DNA of 64,000 nt from Limnomonas spitsbergensis (taxonomy: Eukaryota; Chlorophyta; Chlorophyceae; Chlamydomonadales). Under the pieces are notes generated by a model, which was not told the origin of the DNA, ran no database searches, and was given only the letters and a program-made list of their open reading frames with translations. The translations under genes were made by a program, and so were the position numbers. The DNA is taken from NCBI GenBank assembly GCA_037349105.1, contig JAYJMM010000120.1, positions 558,001 through 622,000 of the forward strand, given 5' to 3'. Shown here piece by piece: positions 11,735-24,800 of the stretch. Each line of letters begins with the position of its first letter. The stretch's first letter is position 1.

Positions 11735-14700
11735 GATGAATTTGTGTACAAAGTCACAGGGGCTGAAGGAACCTGGCGCCGGCAGGTCAGGAGAGGACTA
11801 CTATAATTCAGTAGCCTTTGCCTGTGAACATCAAAATAGGGAAAGCAGGCTTACGGAAGCGCACAGGACTGATCGCGTATGCTAATGCTGCAGTTCCCTA
11901 AACCCTTAGCAAATACGGCGTCCCAGTGACTCGAACTGAAGCAGCAAGTCACAGAGATGCGCTAAGGCAGCATTGAAGAATCTAACACTAGGCCTGCGCA
12001 CCATCTTGCAGCTCCGACCACGAACTGAGTTCTCGGCATACTCCACGGCGATATGGGCGAAGAAATGTTGCAGTGAAGTTCAGTGGCCAGCTATCTAGTG
12101 CTATCATCGATGCCTTAAAAGCTTAGAAGCCATAGGGTCAAAGCTCATGGTGACTCTCCGTACAGAGATTTGATTACACATGGACCTTGACTGCCGCATG
12201 GCAGCCCATGCCCATTACTTACTCTCGCTGACTAACCGGACTAAGTTAACTGGTTTTGTATCCAATAAGCGAAAGAATTTATGGAACAGAAATTTCATCG
12301 CTGTCAGGTCCCTCCATGTGCTGTCAGATGCATACGGCAGTGTCTCGAACAAAACAAAAGGTATGCATGAAAGAAGTTTCATTCGATCGAGAAAGCTCAT
12401 CGATTCACTAATTCTGGTGTTTTATTTTCAATTTCACTGCAGCAGCCAGAAGTTTTGAAAGAGCGGGCTACACAGACGTCGCTGTGACATCCCAGTCCTT
12501 GAGACCTTGACATCTCCACAAACCCTAACTCAATGCTGCTGGCCAGGGCAAAATGCTGTTGTGAGTCCGCTTGACGGCTTGAGACACCGGCTGGTAATAT
12601 TTTAAAATTTCTGAAGGTGCACACACATGGGCACATTACACAAGCTCCTGCAGCCAGAGCTCAGCCAGGATGGTTGTGCATGCTGAAAGCCTGCGCCCAT
12701 GATGAATTGTGCACATTCACCTGAACATGTATGAAGAGTGCAAGCCTTCATAATAATTGTGTTGACATTCATAGAAACTATGAAATCAGACTGATTAGAC
12801 AGGAGGGCTGTGGGACTGATGACACAGGAAGGCACAGAGTATGACCCACACAGCTTTCTAATGCGCCTGCTTCCCTAACAGGTGCATACATCCAAGTTGA
12901 AGTTGACATGGTGCCCATCTCAGAGTTAATGCTTTCCACAGGAATGAGGGTTGTTGAAATCTTCCAAGGTTGGTGGTGTGACCTGGCCAGGGCTAAGTTA
13001 CTCGTGTTTCCCCCGTTCAGTTACTATACTCTATTACACATTGGGAGGTTTTCATGCTGCTTCAAGACATCGCTCTTGGAGCATTGATTGAAAGCATTGG
13101 GGTATGGCCCTTTCTGATTTTTCTGCCGCACCACTAGTTAAAATATAACTCAGCATGTTCTTCTACAGCATCTAGATCATTGTATGCCATCCGCCTATCC
13201 TCAACCACGCACCAGAGTACCTGGCCATCTTCTGGGATTGCCTCAGCAGCATTGGCGACACTGATTTGGGCAGGGGGGAAATGGTCCAGTGGTATAACGC
13301 TGGTGGCATCCATACCCAGAGGTTGAGAAATCGGACCCGCCACGCGATCATCTCTCCCTCCCTGCCTAGAACGCCAGGTTCCATGTTCCTGCCCCCTCAC
13401 ATTAAAGGATGGCATGGCTGGAATTGAGCCTAGTCATTCCCTACCAGCCCCACGTGGCCGAGCGCTCAGCGGGGCCCTGAGGGTATGCACCGTTCTAAAA
13501 TGATCTGGGTGCGATCATCATCACAGGGCCGAACTTGCTGGGTCTTGATGTGGACCAGAACCTCAGGAAGATTATCCGGTGATTTCTGAGCCCTGGATAT
13601 CTCATGCGATGATGGGCTGGGTTCACCTTACCCAGTACAAGGGCTTGCTCGTTTCCATAATATTTGTAGGGATCAAACGTTGATCTCAACGGACTACATT
13701 CAGGTATCTTCAATAAGTGGAGACCCCTTCAGAGACCATTATCAAGTAAGAGGCATAGTATGTTTCCTGACCTGCCTGACTTTTATGTGCTTGTGAAATC
13801 GTCAATAACTTCTATTCCTCAGGGCATCTAAAGAAACATTGGACTAATGTGCATATTTAAGTCACAGTTACCACCAAATGAGTGTTCGGGCCTAGCTCAT
13901 GCTTTTAATCTCCCTCCTGCCCTCTGATGTTTGGAGCATCCTCTCGTAGGTACCTGGTGACTTCCATGTGAAAGTTTGACTAATGCTAGCACTCCTTTTG
14001 CCATGGATTATAGCACCTTCCAAAACTGCCCATGATCAACGTACGAGCACTGCAATATCCTTGGGGAAGTTTTCTCATTTTGCTGATGGACTGCCAGACC
14101 AGACACACTGAAAATCCTTTTGTGGAGGATGTGGTACCTTTCGTTGAGGCTAGTTCTTTCAGGGGCCGGGGCTTCCTTTTCCTTCGTTTTCCTGGTGTTT
14201 CTTGTTTATTTTTTCCCTCTTGTAAAGGACTAAGATCTGCGCGGGCTGGGGATTCAACAGACTTCCTTTCCTTCTGGGGCCGGTCTTTGCTTTCTCCGTT
14301 TTCCGTCTGTTCCTTTCCTTTCTCTTCTAGCTTAACGTTTCTTTTCCTCCCGACCAGACAGTCAGGCGCCCACGCGGCCGAGCCTTTTCGGCATGGCCCA
14401 AGCAGTGTTATGTCATTAACAATGACAATGGTAGGAGACTGGGCGATTTGATGGCGGTATGTTGGGCCAATAAGGCCCTCGTCTGTCCCCGAGTTCATTT
14501 TGCAATTCAAATAATCCGTTGCCTGTCTGGTAATTGTCTGGGCTATTAAAGGGTCGAATCTGGCTGTGATTTATTTAGGGTTTGTGTGGATACGTCACAT
14601 GTGCTTGCTGGCACCCTTTGGACCCCTTGCTTTGGACTGTAAAGCAAACTGTGGAATATTTGTATGTTCCCAAGCCACGCTAATTGCCACGCTTAACCAA

Positions 14701-15815
14701 TGAGTCAATCACTGGCAATAAGATGCCTCTGGTGCGCCACTGGTTCCCACCCCATGTCTCAAGATTTTTGGTTTTCAGCCAACGCTGGAATACCGCTGGT
14801 ACAAATGCGCAAGTTAGGTGATAATAAAATACAACCGATAATTACCTGTACCTTATTGCTCACAACATCTGACGATCTGAATCTGGGGTGTGAATCCGTG
14901 GAAACTATATTCGAATTTTGCCTCATACCCAGCCGCCAGTAAAAAGTCTGATTGAGCTTATTCCCAGCAAATGATTTAGACATTGGAATGTACTGTGCCA
15001 GGAGGTCATCAGAACCAGGGTTAGAGTCAACACCCCTCATCAGAATCGAAACCCCTGATCAGAATCGAGAACCTGCGTAATTTTGCATCATCACTTTTGT
15101 GTCTCCGCGCATTTTTTCACCGTCTTCCGTCAGGGACATGCCTAAAAACATTGTTGTATGCATTTGCCAAGCAAACTTGAAATGTCAGCATTCATATTGA
15201 ACATTTTATGTCACCAGTTAACTATGCTTGCTAGCCCGGGCGAATGAACACTTGAAGGGTAGCTTCGGGTTGGGTAGCTTGAAGCGTAAGTAGGAGGGGG
15301 GTGAGACCCCAGGTGGGACCTATCGTCCCGGCCTATATACCCACAAAAATGAGAGCCGGTTAGAGCCACTCGAAATGAGTGTTTCATTCTTTGGGTCATC
15401 CAAGATTTCTGCATATATTCAAGTGTGCGGCACAACAGAGTCTGGCCTGGACGGAGTGTAATCTGCGTGTTACGCTACGACTCTACGAGCTTTGGATAAT
15501 CATTTGTACGGAACGCTCACTAACCAACCGTCCACGGGCTCCTGATGTTACTTGTTTTGAGGCCCACGTTCCAAGCCTCGCCGGCTAATGCACGTAGTGG
15601 AATCATAGAGGCCTGATTCCAGAATTTGTATATATCACATCACTAAATGAAACACAGCGCAGCTGATGTGGTGGACTGGTTCGTGGGGTTTCGCTCTTTC
15701 CAGCAATTATATGCGCTGTATCATCGTAAGAATGGTGCGCCACAGCTTGTTGCCACAGGCTGACTGTATGTTTGCCAGCTTGCTGATGCATTCTCTTGCC
15801 CTGCCTTCACTTCAG
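11735..15815. other. Gene-poor intergenic stretch between divergent SmB and ABCA genes
   Basis: It should hold the promoters of SmB (leftward) and ABCA (rightward) and the unseen first exon(s) of ABCA. A minus-strand Lys/Arg-rich open frame of 174 codons at 13986-14510 and a 93-codon one at 14759-15040 resemble nothing I recognise; they may be transposon remnants. Around 13262-13335 there is a tRNA-like A box without a convincing B box. I see nothing else that I can support. Confidence 0.5.
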
Positions 15816-18800
15816 CCCTGGTCGCGTGGAGAAACTGGCCTGCAACTTTTTTGCGGCTTATTATTGCCCCCTTCCTCTTCCTGGTTTTGGCTTTGCTTAT
15901 CGACAAAGCCATTCAAGCCAGCAGCCGCAACTCAGCGGCCTTTCAGGATATTCCAACCCCCTCAGCACAGGCTATTGGACATTTTGACCTATTCCATCAT
16001 GTCACTCCGACATTTACAATTTTACATAGGAGTCAAAAACTGCACTGAGATTCTGTACGCTCCAGACAACTCTTTGACAAGGGTGAGACGATGAGCCATG
16101 CATGGCCATAGCCTGTCATAATGTCGCGCCTCTGGTCCCGAGGCAGGCAAGCGTTGCCTGGGGTCATGCACTCATGGTGGACATTGTAACCTGATGCTGC
16201 AGGCTGTCATGGGCAACGTCGCATCCTCCAACAGCATTGCTATCACGGTAAGTGAAGCAGTGAAGCATCCCCCCCACAAATTCAGCCTTTGCCGGTTCAC
16301 ACTCCTGTAGTCCTTGCTGGGAGTGTTTCACATGCTACATTTGGACACATTCCTTTGCACCCCCAAGCGTCCCACGGATTTTGAAAATTTGAATTATTTA
16401 AGTCCGCCTGTCCTGTCAACCAGGCTGGCGACAAGCTTATTTGCATTCTAACCAAGGTGGCCATATGGCTGCCCACCCACTCTGCCTCTGCCTGGCATTG
16501 GTTTCCCCCAGGCTACTGCCTATCCCTCCCAGGATGAGATCCAGAAATTTCTGCTCGACGCAACGGACAATGTCATTGCGGCCGTTATGTTCATTTTTGA
16601 CAACCCTGCAAACCTGGACACGCTCAGTGGCTTCTTGTTGCAAACCAACTCCACGGTGAGTGTGTTTAATTTTTGCTACAGCTTGCAGCGTTAGAAAAAT
16701 ACTGGCCAATGTTGTGTATGGCGCGACTTCATGCAACGTATAGTAACCCTAGATATCTTACCTTATAATATTGTTAAAACATCAAGCAGGTGCAAAAAAA
16801 AGATGGCGCTGCGCTGCAAGCGCCACTGTCTTCTAGCTGTTGCTCATGGCGCACACACTTTCTGTCGCACACGCCTCATGGACCTGTTGCACATGCTGAC
16901 CTCCCCTCCCCGTCCAACTACGCTGCAGGTCAAGTTCTTCAAGGGCACCTACCAAGACCCCAACTTCTTTGTGCAGCTGCCCCTCCAGTCTGCAGTCCAA
17001 AGGGAGCTTTCACGCTACCTAATGGTTAAGGTGACTGGACAAATCCTAAATGATGTGAATGGGCAGGCCCTACACTTTTCAAATTGGTATATCCTGCTTG
17101 CTTTGATTGGCAAGGAAAGCCTTGGATTGTTGGTGTGCTCCCTCTCACTGTCACGCAGGCCTCATTGGTCCTCTAACAGCTGATGCAATTAGAGCCCTCA
17201 GACACAAAGGTATGCAACCCACTAGCTCCCCTTCTTTGAACCTCCACGCAGAGCTCCAACTCGACGCTTGCAGCCGCCGCCAATGTCCTGTCGTGGGACA
17301 TGGGGCTAAGCATGTTTGCGCACCCCACCATTGCCACCACCTCCATCATCGGCCAAGTCCTGGGTCCCCTGGTGTTCGCCGCCTGCATGTTCAGTTTTGT
17401 AACGCAGGTGGGCATTGGGGCGAGTATTGCAGCAGAATGTGGTACCGGTAAACATGAAGAGGTAATACATTTTCACGTACGGTACTGGGACATCGGCTGT
17501 GTACTGGGTCACCTGGTATTTTTTTCCTGCATGCTCAGTTGTATCATGCAGGTGGGCATTGCAATTGAATGCGAATGAAAAGGGTACTGACATGAAGTTC
17601 CGGCGTGACATATCGGTGATTGGTTTGTCCTGTTGGCCCTGACAAAAGGAGGTGTGCACACCAGGCTCTTCGGATTGACTTCAACCCACTCTAGTTTCTG
17701 TGGCCTGCTATATGTATCCTGCTGTGCAAGCCCTGCACTTCAGTATAGGAGTAATCCAGCTTTTTAAATGTCAGTACCTGGTCAGCCTGGCTGCACAGTG
17801 TGAGTTCAATGCTTGCTCATCCCCTTCCTTGCCTGCAGATCAGTGTGGTTGTGGCTGAGAAGGAGCTGCGCACCATGGGCATGACGGAGTCTGCGTACTG
17901 GCTGTCCTGGGGGGCGTGGGAGCTGTCGCTGACATTCATCTCGGGCCATTTCATCTCTATTATTGGTACGTGCTGTGCAGGGATTTTTTAGGTGATGGCA
18001 ACTCAAAGATCAGCAGGGCCCTTTTCTTGCCGCGTCCTACTTTTGCCGTTGCTGTATGACTGAATCAGCTGTTTCATTGTGGAAGCCACTGAAGTCATTG
18101 GTCTGGCCTGGTTGCGTGCAGGCCTGATCTGCTTAACCTCTGAGTGCTGCCTCTCCTGATCCTGATTTTTGCCCCCTCCCCCCCCCCCCCCCCTGCCTCC
18201 ATTGCGTGCACTTGATCTGTTTAAGCTTTGAGTGCTGTCACACCTGATCTTGATTCCACCCCCCCTGTTACTTGCAGGCCTGATCCTGCATCTTCAAATG
18301 TTCCTGAACAACAACTACGGCCTGCTATTCTTGCATCTGGGGGAGGCAGCTTTGCTTTTAGTTCATAGTATAGCATGCTGTAGGCTATGCTGCTGAGGCA
18401 AAACCTAGCAGGCAGTCGGCACTGGGGCACATGGGTCATTAAAACATGATGGACTGCATCACCAGGCACCTCCCCCGCCTGGAGGGACAATCAGCACTGA
18501 TGCAGGAGCAAGCTGTGACTCGTGCCACACTCCTGAACCCGCCTTGGCTGCCTATTTCTCCTGAAGGCAGGACCATGGTCCACACCCGAAATCCCCATAA
18601 CTCATGTTACGACATGCACCCTTTGCCATGGCGGCCCCCCGCTATGCCTTCAAACATTTGCGGTGCAATTGGATTTGCCACATGCCTGACTGGCTGGATC
18701 TTGCAGATCATCGTCATTGTCGGCCCCCTTTGACCTGCAGCCCCCACTGACTGCCCGCCTTCCACTGACTAGTGGTCCCCCTCTCCCTTCGCAGGTCGCA

Positions 18801-21800
18801 GTGTACATTGGTTTCGCCATCTTCCTGATTGGCTGGATCATGCAGACCGTCGTCATCTTCGGCGTGCCCTACACACCACAATTCTACGCTGAAATCAACT
18901 ATGCCATCACAGGCATCTTCTCCCTGTTCCCCTGGTGCCTTCTGGCCAAGGGTGTGTCTGATCTAAGCTTTGCCACGGTCAGCGACGCGTCCCCAGGTGA
19001 GTTTGACCAAGAGAGATGGTGATTATTGGGCTACTCGTCCTGCTGTAAAGATGGACAGCTATCCTCGCGAGTGGGTGCTAGTGACCTGCCAGAATGCTGC
19101 GTCATCCGAGATTTCCCCAAGATATTCCGACACGAGCCATGCACCAGGACTTTGGTTTGCATGCCCTGACCTGATACCACTGTGGTAATAGAAGGCTTAT
19201 GTGCCTAGATCTCGTCTGACTTCCGAATATTGTCCCTAGCCTATGCTACATTTCAGCTATATTTCAGCTGCTTCCGTCCAATGGTGCCATGCCCAGCCAG
19301 CCATTCTGCTTGAGCCTCCGGCTTGAGGCCCCATGCAGAGTCAGCCATTCTGCGTGGGCCATCGGCAGTAGGTCGGTCATGATCGAGCCCCATGCAGGCC
19401 TTTCCTGGTCGCAGGGTGGCCGGCGGCCTGTCCAAGGTGGACTCCTCGTAAACCATGAAAATTAACCCCTGGTGTGGTCCCTGCCCCTGCCGCTGCAGGT
19501 CTGACGTGGGACCAGCAGTCCAGCTACTGCCTCAACATCCTGGACAAGGACAACCAGTTTGCTTACAACCCCAACGACATCTACTACAGATTCGCCTGCG
19601 TGATGTCGCTTGATCTGGTGTACAAGATCTACATCACACTGTGGCTCGGCTACTCTACGCTGGCTGTCTACTTTGACAACATCTTGCCCAATGAACTGGG
19701 TCTCAGGAGGTGCGGACAAGCTAAACAATGCACCCTTCTATTCAGGTAGTAATAAGGCATTTGGTTTCATTTGGAACTCTCTTGCCCTATGAACGGAGCC
19801 TCGAGAAGTGTGAAAAGTGTAATACCTAACCCTGAAGCCTCAACTTTGCTGGCACTGTGCTTTGACAAAATGTGTCCCAAGGAAGTGGGCTTGAGCAGGT
19901 GTGGGTAACTCGGCTAATCACTAGCAGGCAGGCACAGGCGGGCAAGCACAATTGCACGAGCAGCTGTGTCTCCTCCCTGTCATAAGAAGAAAAAATGAAC
20001 CTTTGGCTCCTCTGGTGGGAGCGGCAGAGCTGTGCGGAGGGGTGGTGACATGTACTGGCATTCTAGATAGAGGCTTGTCTGCAATTGCTGCCAGTCTACT
20101 TGAGGCGTTTAAGTGATACACGGACGTTTACTCCTGTTAGTTCCGCGAGGAGTTAGACTCTTTGGCGAGCTTGTAGGACTTGTCATGCAGCAGAAGCTTA
20201 CACCACTTGCCCTCACACTTTATCTGCCCACGCCCACACATCCCTGCCCTCACTTGCTGTGTTCCCTCGCAGGCCGGTGTAGTACCTGCTCCTGCCTAGC
20301 TACTGGTTCACCAGCCTGGCCGTCAGCAGCGCCCACAAGAACTTTGATGACAGCAAGGGGCCCAGCGATGCAGGTTTGGCCAACGCGGATGAGGACGTGG
20401 CGGAGGAGGAGTCCAAGGTCTGTGCGCTGCTCAACCACCGCTCTGGTAAGCAAGCAAGGGAGGCGGAAGCCAGGAGGGAGGAACTACTAGCTTGTGCAGT
20501 GTGCACATTAAGAAGTCATAACCGCTGATGGCAAAAGAAACCTTTAGCAGTGGAAGAAGCAAAGCATGCAAGAGAGAGGCCTGTCCTGTTCCTATTTTGT
20601 GTTTCTGGCTCCGAGGGGCAGATCCATACCAGGAAAAAAGTACCAGCCTGAGATGCCATTTTTTCCTTCCCCAATGCTGCCCCTGCCCTGCCTCTCCAGC
20701 CTGAAAACCGAGCCCCACACCTCCCTTGCACTCTCCGCCCATCCCCCTGTCCCAGGCATTCCCAATCAGATGGCGGAGCAGGCAGAGCATGGCTCCATGA
20801 GCTCTGGACGGAATGCCATTCAGGTGTTTGTCATGAAGAAGGTGTTCCCCCACGTGCCGTGCGGCGCACTGGGCGGCGCGTGCTGCTGGTGCTGGGCCAG
20901 CGACAAGGACAAGCGCGCCTTCAGGGCCATCAAGGGCGCCTGGCTGACCATCGAGGAGAACCAGCTCTTCTGCCTGCTGGGGCCCAACGGGGCGGGCAAG
21001 TCCACCATCATCAACTGCCTCACAGGTGCGTACCGCTGGGTTCTGATGCCGGATCTGGGATTTGGGGGTAGATTCAGGGAGGGACTGAGAGGGAACCCAG
21101 CAGTGGAGCAGGGCTGGCTGCGGCCTTTACAGGCGAGCCTCTCTTGCAAATCAGTGGGAAGTTTTACCTTCATGCTCTCTTGCTTTGCTAACCATAATTG
21201 TTTTCTCCTTTCTCGGCCTCGGCAGAGATTTAGTCCACCATGCAGTCCGTGATTCGATCATGATGTATGATGCCGTGTGGCGCAAAATATCTTGCCATTC
21301 AGCTCCCTACAAGTGCACTTGCCCTGGCCGAGCAAGAGCACCCAATTGCTCATCCTCCATTCCATGACCATTGCTTAATGCAGGCGCCCTCCCTCCCTCC
21401 TATGGGGAGGCCCTGGTGTACGGCGAGCCCATCACCGCCCCCGCCTGCATGGACCGCATCCGCTCCATGATGGGCGTGTGCCCACAGTTTGACGTACTTT
21501 GGGGCGAGCTGTCTGGACTGGAGCACTTGCAGATCTACGGATCTATCAAGGGCATGTACTGGAGGACGGTGGCCACAGAGGGGGACGCGCTGATGGAAAG
21601 GGTGAGGGGCGGGGCGGGTGGAGGGAGACACGGGGGAAGGGCAGGAAGGATGGGTGTGAGACTGATGACAGGGCGGAGGGGGTGGCATGAGTGTGGATTG
21701 AGCCTTCATCTCAAGATTGATTGCCATCAGCCTTAATGAGGGCCGAGGTTCATGCAATCGGGAGCGTTTACAGGGGATGGCCAAAGTCAGGACAAATAAA

Positions 21801-24800
21801 AGCCAAACTAATTGATATCTAATTATAGATTTTTCACTTTCGCCATCTATCCTTCATTCACACTTAGATACTTGCTCACTGCTCATGCATTGAGCCTGGT
21901 GCATTCAGTACACACTTTGTCGCCTGTCATACATTCATATCTAAATAGATACTTGCCCCGCACATGAATTGAGCCTAGTAGCCTCCCCACAAAAGCAACG
22001 CCCAAGGTCAGGAGCCCAGGCTCTGAAACTCATGCCCGCATCCCTCCTCTGACGAGCTGGCCTTGCCCCCCTGTGTGACAGGTGAAGCTGATGTACACCG
22101 GACTGCAGCGCACCTCAGCCTACTCAGGTGGCATGAAGCGCAGATTGAGTGTGGCCATTGCGCTGCTAGGAGACCCCAAGATCATCTACCTGGACGAACC
22201 TACCACTGGTGTGTTTTTAATTTCAAAAGCATAAAATAATATTTAGGTGTGGCCGTCGCTCTTCTGGAGGACCTTAGTACCTGGATCAATTCACCACAAC
22301 TGTGTTTTCTGATGTCCTATATTGGTCTTAAGAAAAGGTGTGCCATCTCTCTTCTGGAGGACTCCCAAGATCTCAGTAGACGACACCGCAGCTTTACTTG
22401 CTTTACTTTGTGATTTACTAGTATTCGTTTTATATTTGCTAACCGGTACTAGGGGCCGGTACCAATACTAAAAAATCAAGAAAATAAAACTCTTCACCCT
22501 TTACTCTTGATTTCCTGCCAGACATAAACCCCATTTCAAGGCCCTCCGTATGGGATCGTCCCCCATTCTATCCCCGAAAGAATCCTCCATCCAACCCCTG
22601 CCAGGCATGGACCCCATCTCCCGCCGCTACATGTGGGACATCATCCAGGAGGCCAAGGTCGGTCGCGCCATTGTGCTCACGACGCACTCCATGGAGGAGG
22701 CAGACATCCTGGGGGACAAGATTGCCATCATGGCCATGGGCAAGCTGCGCTGCCTAGGCACCAGCCTCAGGCTGAAGCAGAAGTTTGGCTCAGGTTACCA
22801 GGTGAGCAGCTTGGCTCGACTACCAGGGGAAATATTGGCCCAGGTTATAGCATGAGAATTCCGGCTCTGTCCCTCAGGGTTTAGGCCCTGAACTTGAACC
22901 CTGACGGTTTAAGGCCCTGAGCTTCAACCTTCACCCCTTTCTGGTGAATACGTACAAGAAGTCTTGCACGTCAGGTGACAGGCAGGCCATGATGTACTTC
23001 GGTGACTCGCTGCCCTGCTGGAGAGGACATGGCACGATTCAAGGGCGGATGGATACCACTCCCCTTTGCTGGGCATACATGCTTCAATGGCCTGCCTCTA
23101 CTTATCTGTTGGTGCCCTCTAATCCCTCTCCGCCTGTGGCTCAAAGGTGGCCGTGTCGGTGGTCCCGCCTCACAGCAACCAGAATGATGACGAGCTCATT
23201 GCTAAGCGGAGCGCTGCTGTCAAGGTCTACTTCTCCGAGCACCTGGGCCTGCGACCGTCCGAGGAGGGCCGGGTGTACATCGGGTACCTGGTGCCCCGCG
23301 ACCAGGAGGATAGTCTCATGCCCTTCCTCAAGCAGTTGGAGGCGGACTCGGTGCGTGGGTCAAGCCTCTGAGTGGGGGGGAGGGGGCAGGGAATGAGGCA
23401 GGAGCCGGGAAAGGACGGCACGGGAGGGTGGTGCCCTGTGAGAGGCGGGGAAAGGGCGCTTTTTGAGCCGGTGAGCCGGGCTACCCAGCGGTGATTCAGG
23501 TTGCGTGACTTATCCTTGGGTTGATTGACTAATCCTTGTGGATGCGGTGGTGGTTTACAATCCGTCAGCAGGTTCTTAGCTTGAGATACAGTGGTGCTTG
23601 ATCATCAAGGTCACCTGGCTCGTTGCTAAGATGCTGGCTGTTGTGTTTGTGTGCAGGAGCGCCTCGGAGTGACCGACCTCCAGATCAGCTTGATTTCAGT
23701 TGAGGAGGTTTTCCTCAACATTGCCAAGGCCGCCGAGCTGGAGGAGGCACGTAACAAGGTGAATGCACGGCCTGTGGACGTGCCGATGCCAGATGGGACC
23801 ACGCTTAGGGTGAGAATGTCGGATGCGGACTGTGGGTGGATTGCGGATCCATGAATCATTCATTTGGCTATCATCAATGTTGGCGTAATCCCTGGCTACC
23901 TTGTTGAGAGGAGCGCTTTCCTGCGTATGTAGAACTGTTTAATTTTTGTGCACAGCAGATTACCTCTGGCAGGCCGCTGGGCAGGCACATCTGGGCTGAT
24001 AGGAAACAAACATTGATCGGCCTGCAGTCAAATGCCCAAGGAGCAGGGCTTGATACACCAGGCCGTCTTGGCTGTAGGCTATGATGTAGCTGCATCGAAG
24101 CTGAAGTATCCTGACAGTAACAGTGATGCCTGGTGGGTATTGTGTACGAGGAACCCATTCCGGGGCACAGCGGCCTGTTGACGCCCACCCCACTTTTTAC
24201 CCAGGGCTGCTTTTCACACTGCCTACCGAAATGTTTTGTCTCCCGCTTCTCGCTGGCAGTGTTGATTTTAGTGCGCCAGATCACCTGTGGGCGGCTGCTG
24301 GGCAGCCAGCTGGCCACCACTGGGCCAAGGGCTATTGGCCGGGTCATAGCATTCGCACCCTAAAATAATCACCGCGCTTCTTGTCTTTTGGGGCTTCTTC
24401 TCACAATTCTAATAAATGTGTCCCATTTCTTGCTGCAGGTGCCTCTGGGCGAGGAGTTCATCATGAACCCAGCGACCTCTCAGCCGTACAAGGTTCGCTG
24501 GGGCACCGACGAGTCGGGCAATCTGTGCGTCCTGGACTGCAAGCCCATTGCAGCGGAGGACATGCCGCAGCAGACCATGAACTGGTCGCAGCTGTCCATG
24601 ACCTACTCCGACGCTGCACCCCCCAACGCCCCCCAGGGGTCCAGGGGTCCAGGGGTCAAGGGACCACTGCTGACGTGACCCTCCCGGATGGCACAGTAAT
24701 GCGCCTGCCCGCCCACCAGCAGTATGTGCTCAACCCCGTCAATAACCAACCATATGAGGTGGAGTGGGGGACGGACAAGATGGGGGTCCCGATGATCATC

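Noticed and set aside
13262..13335. Possible tRNA gene (TGGTCCAGTGGTATAAC A box)
   Set aside because: No acceptor stem pairing and the B box position (GGTTGAGAAATC) is off; at best a tRNA-like relic.
17160..17209. Longer ABCA exon beginning at the AG before 17161
   Set aside because: All frames that fit the upstream phase meet a stop; the acceptor at 17179 gives a clean 30-base exon.
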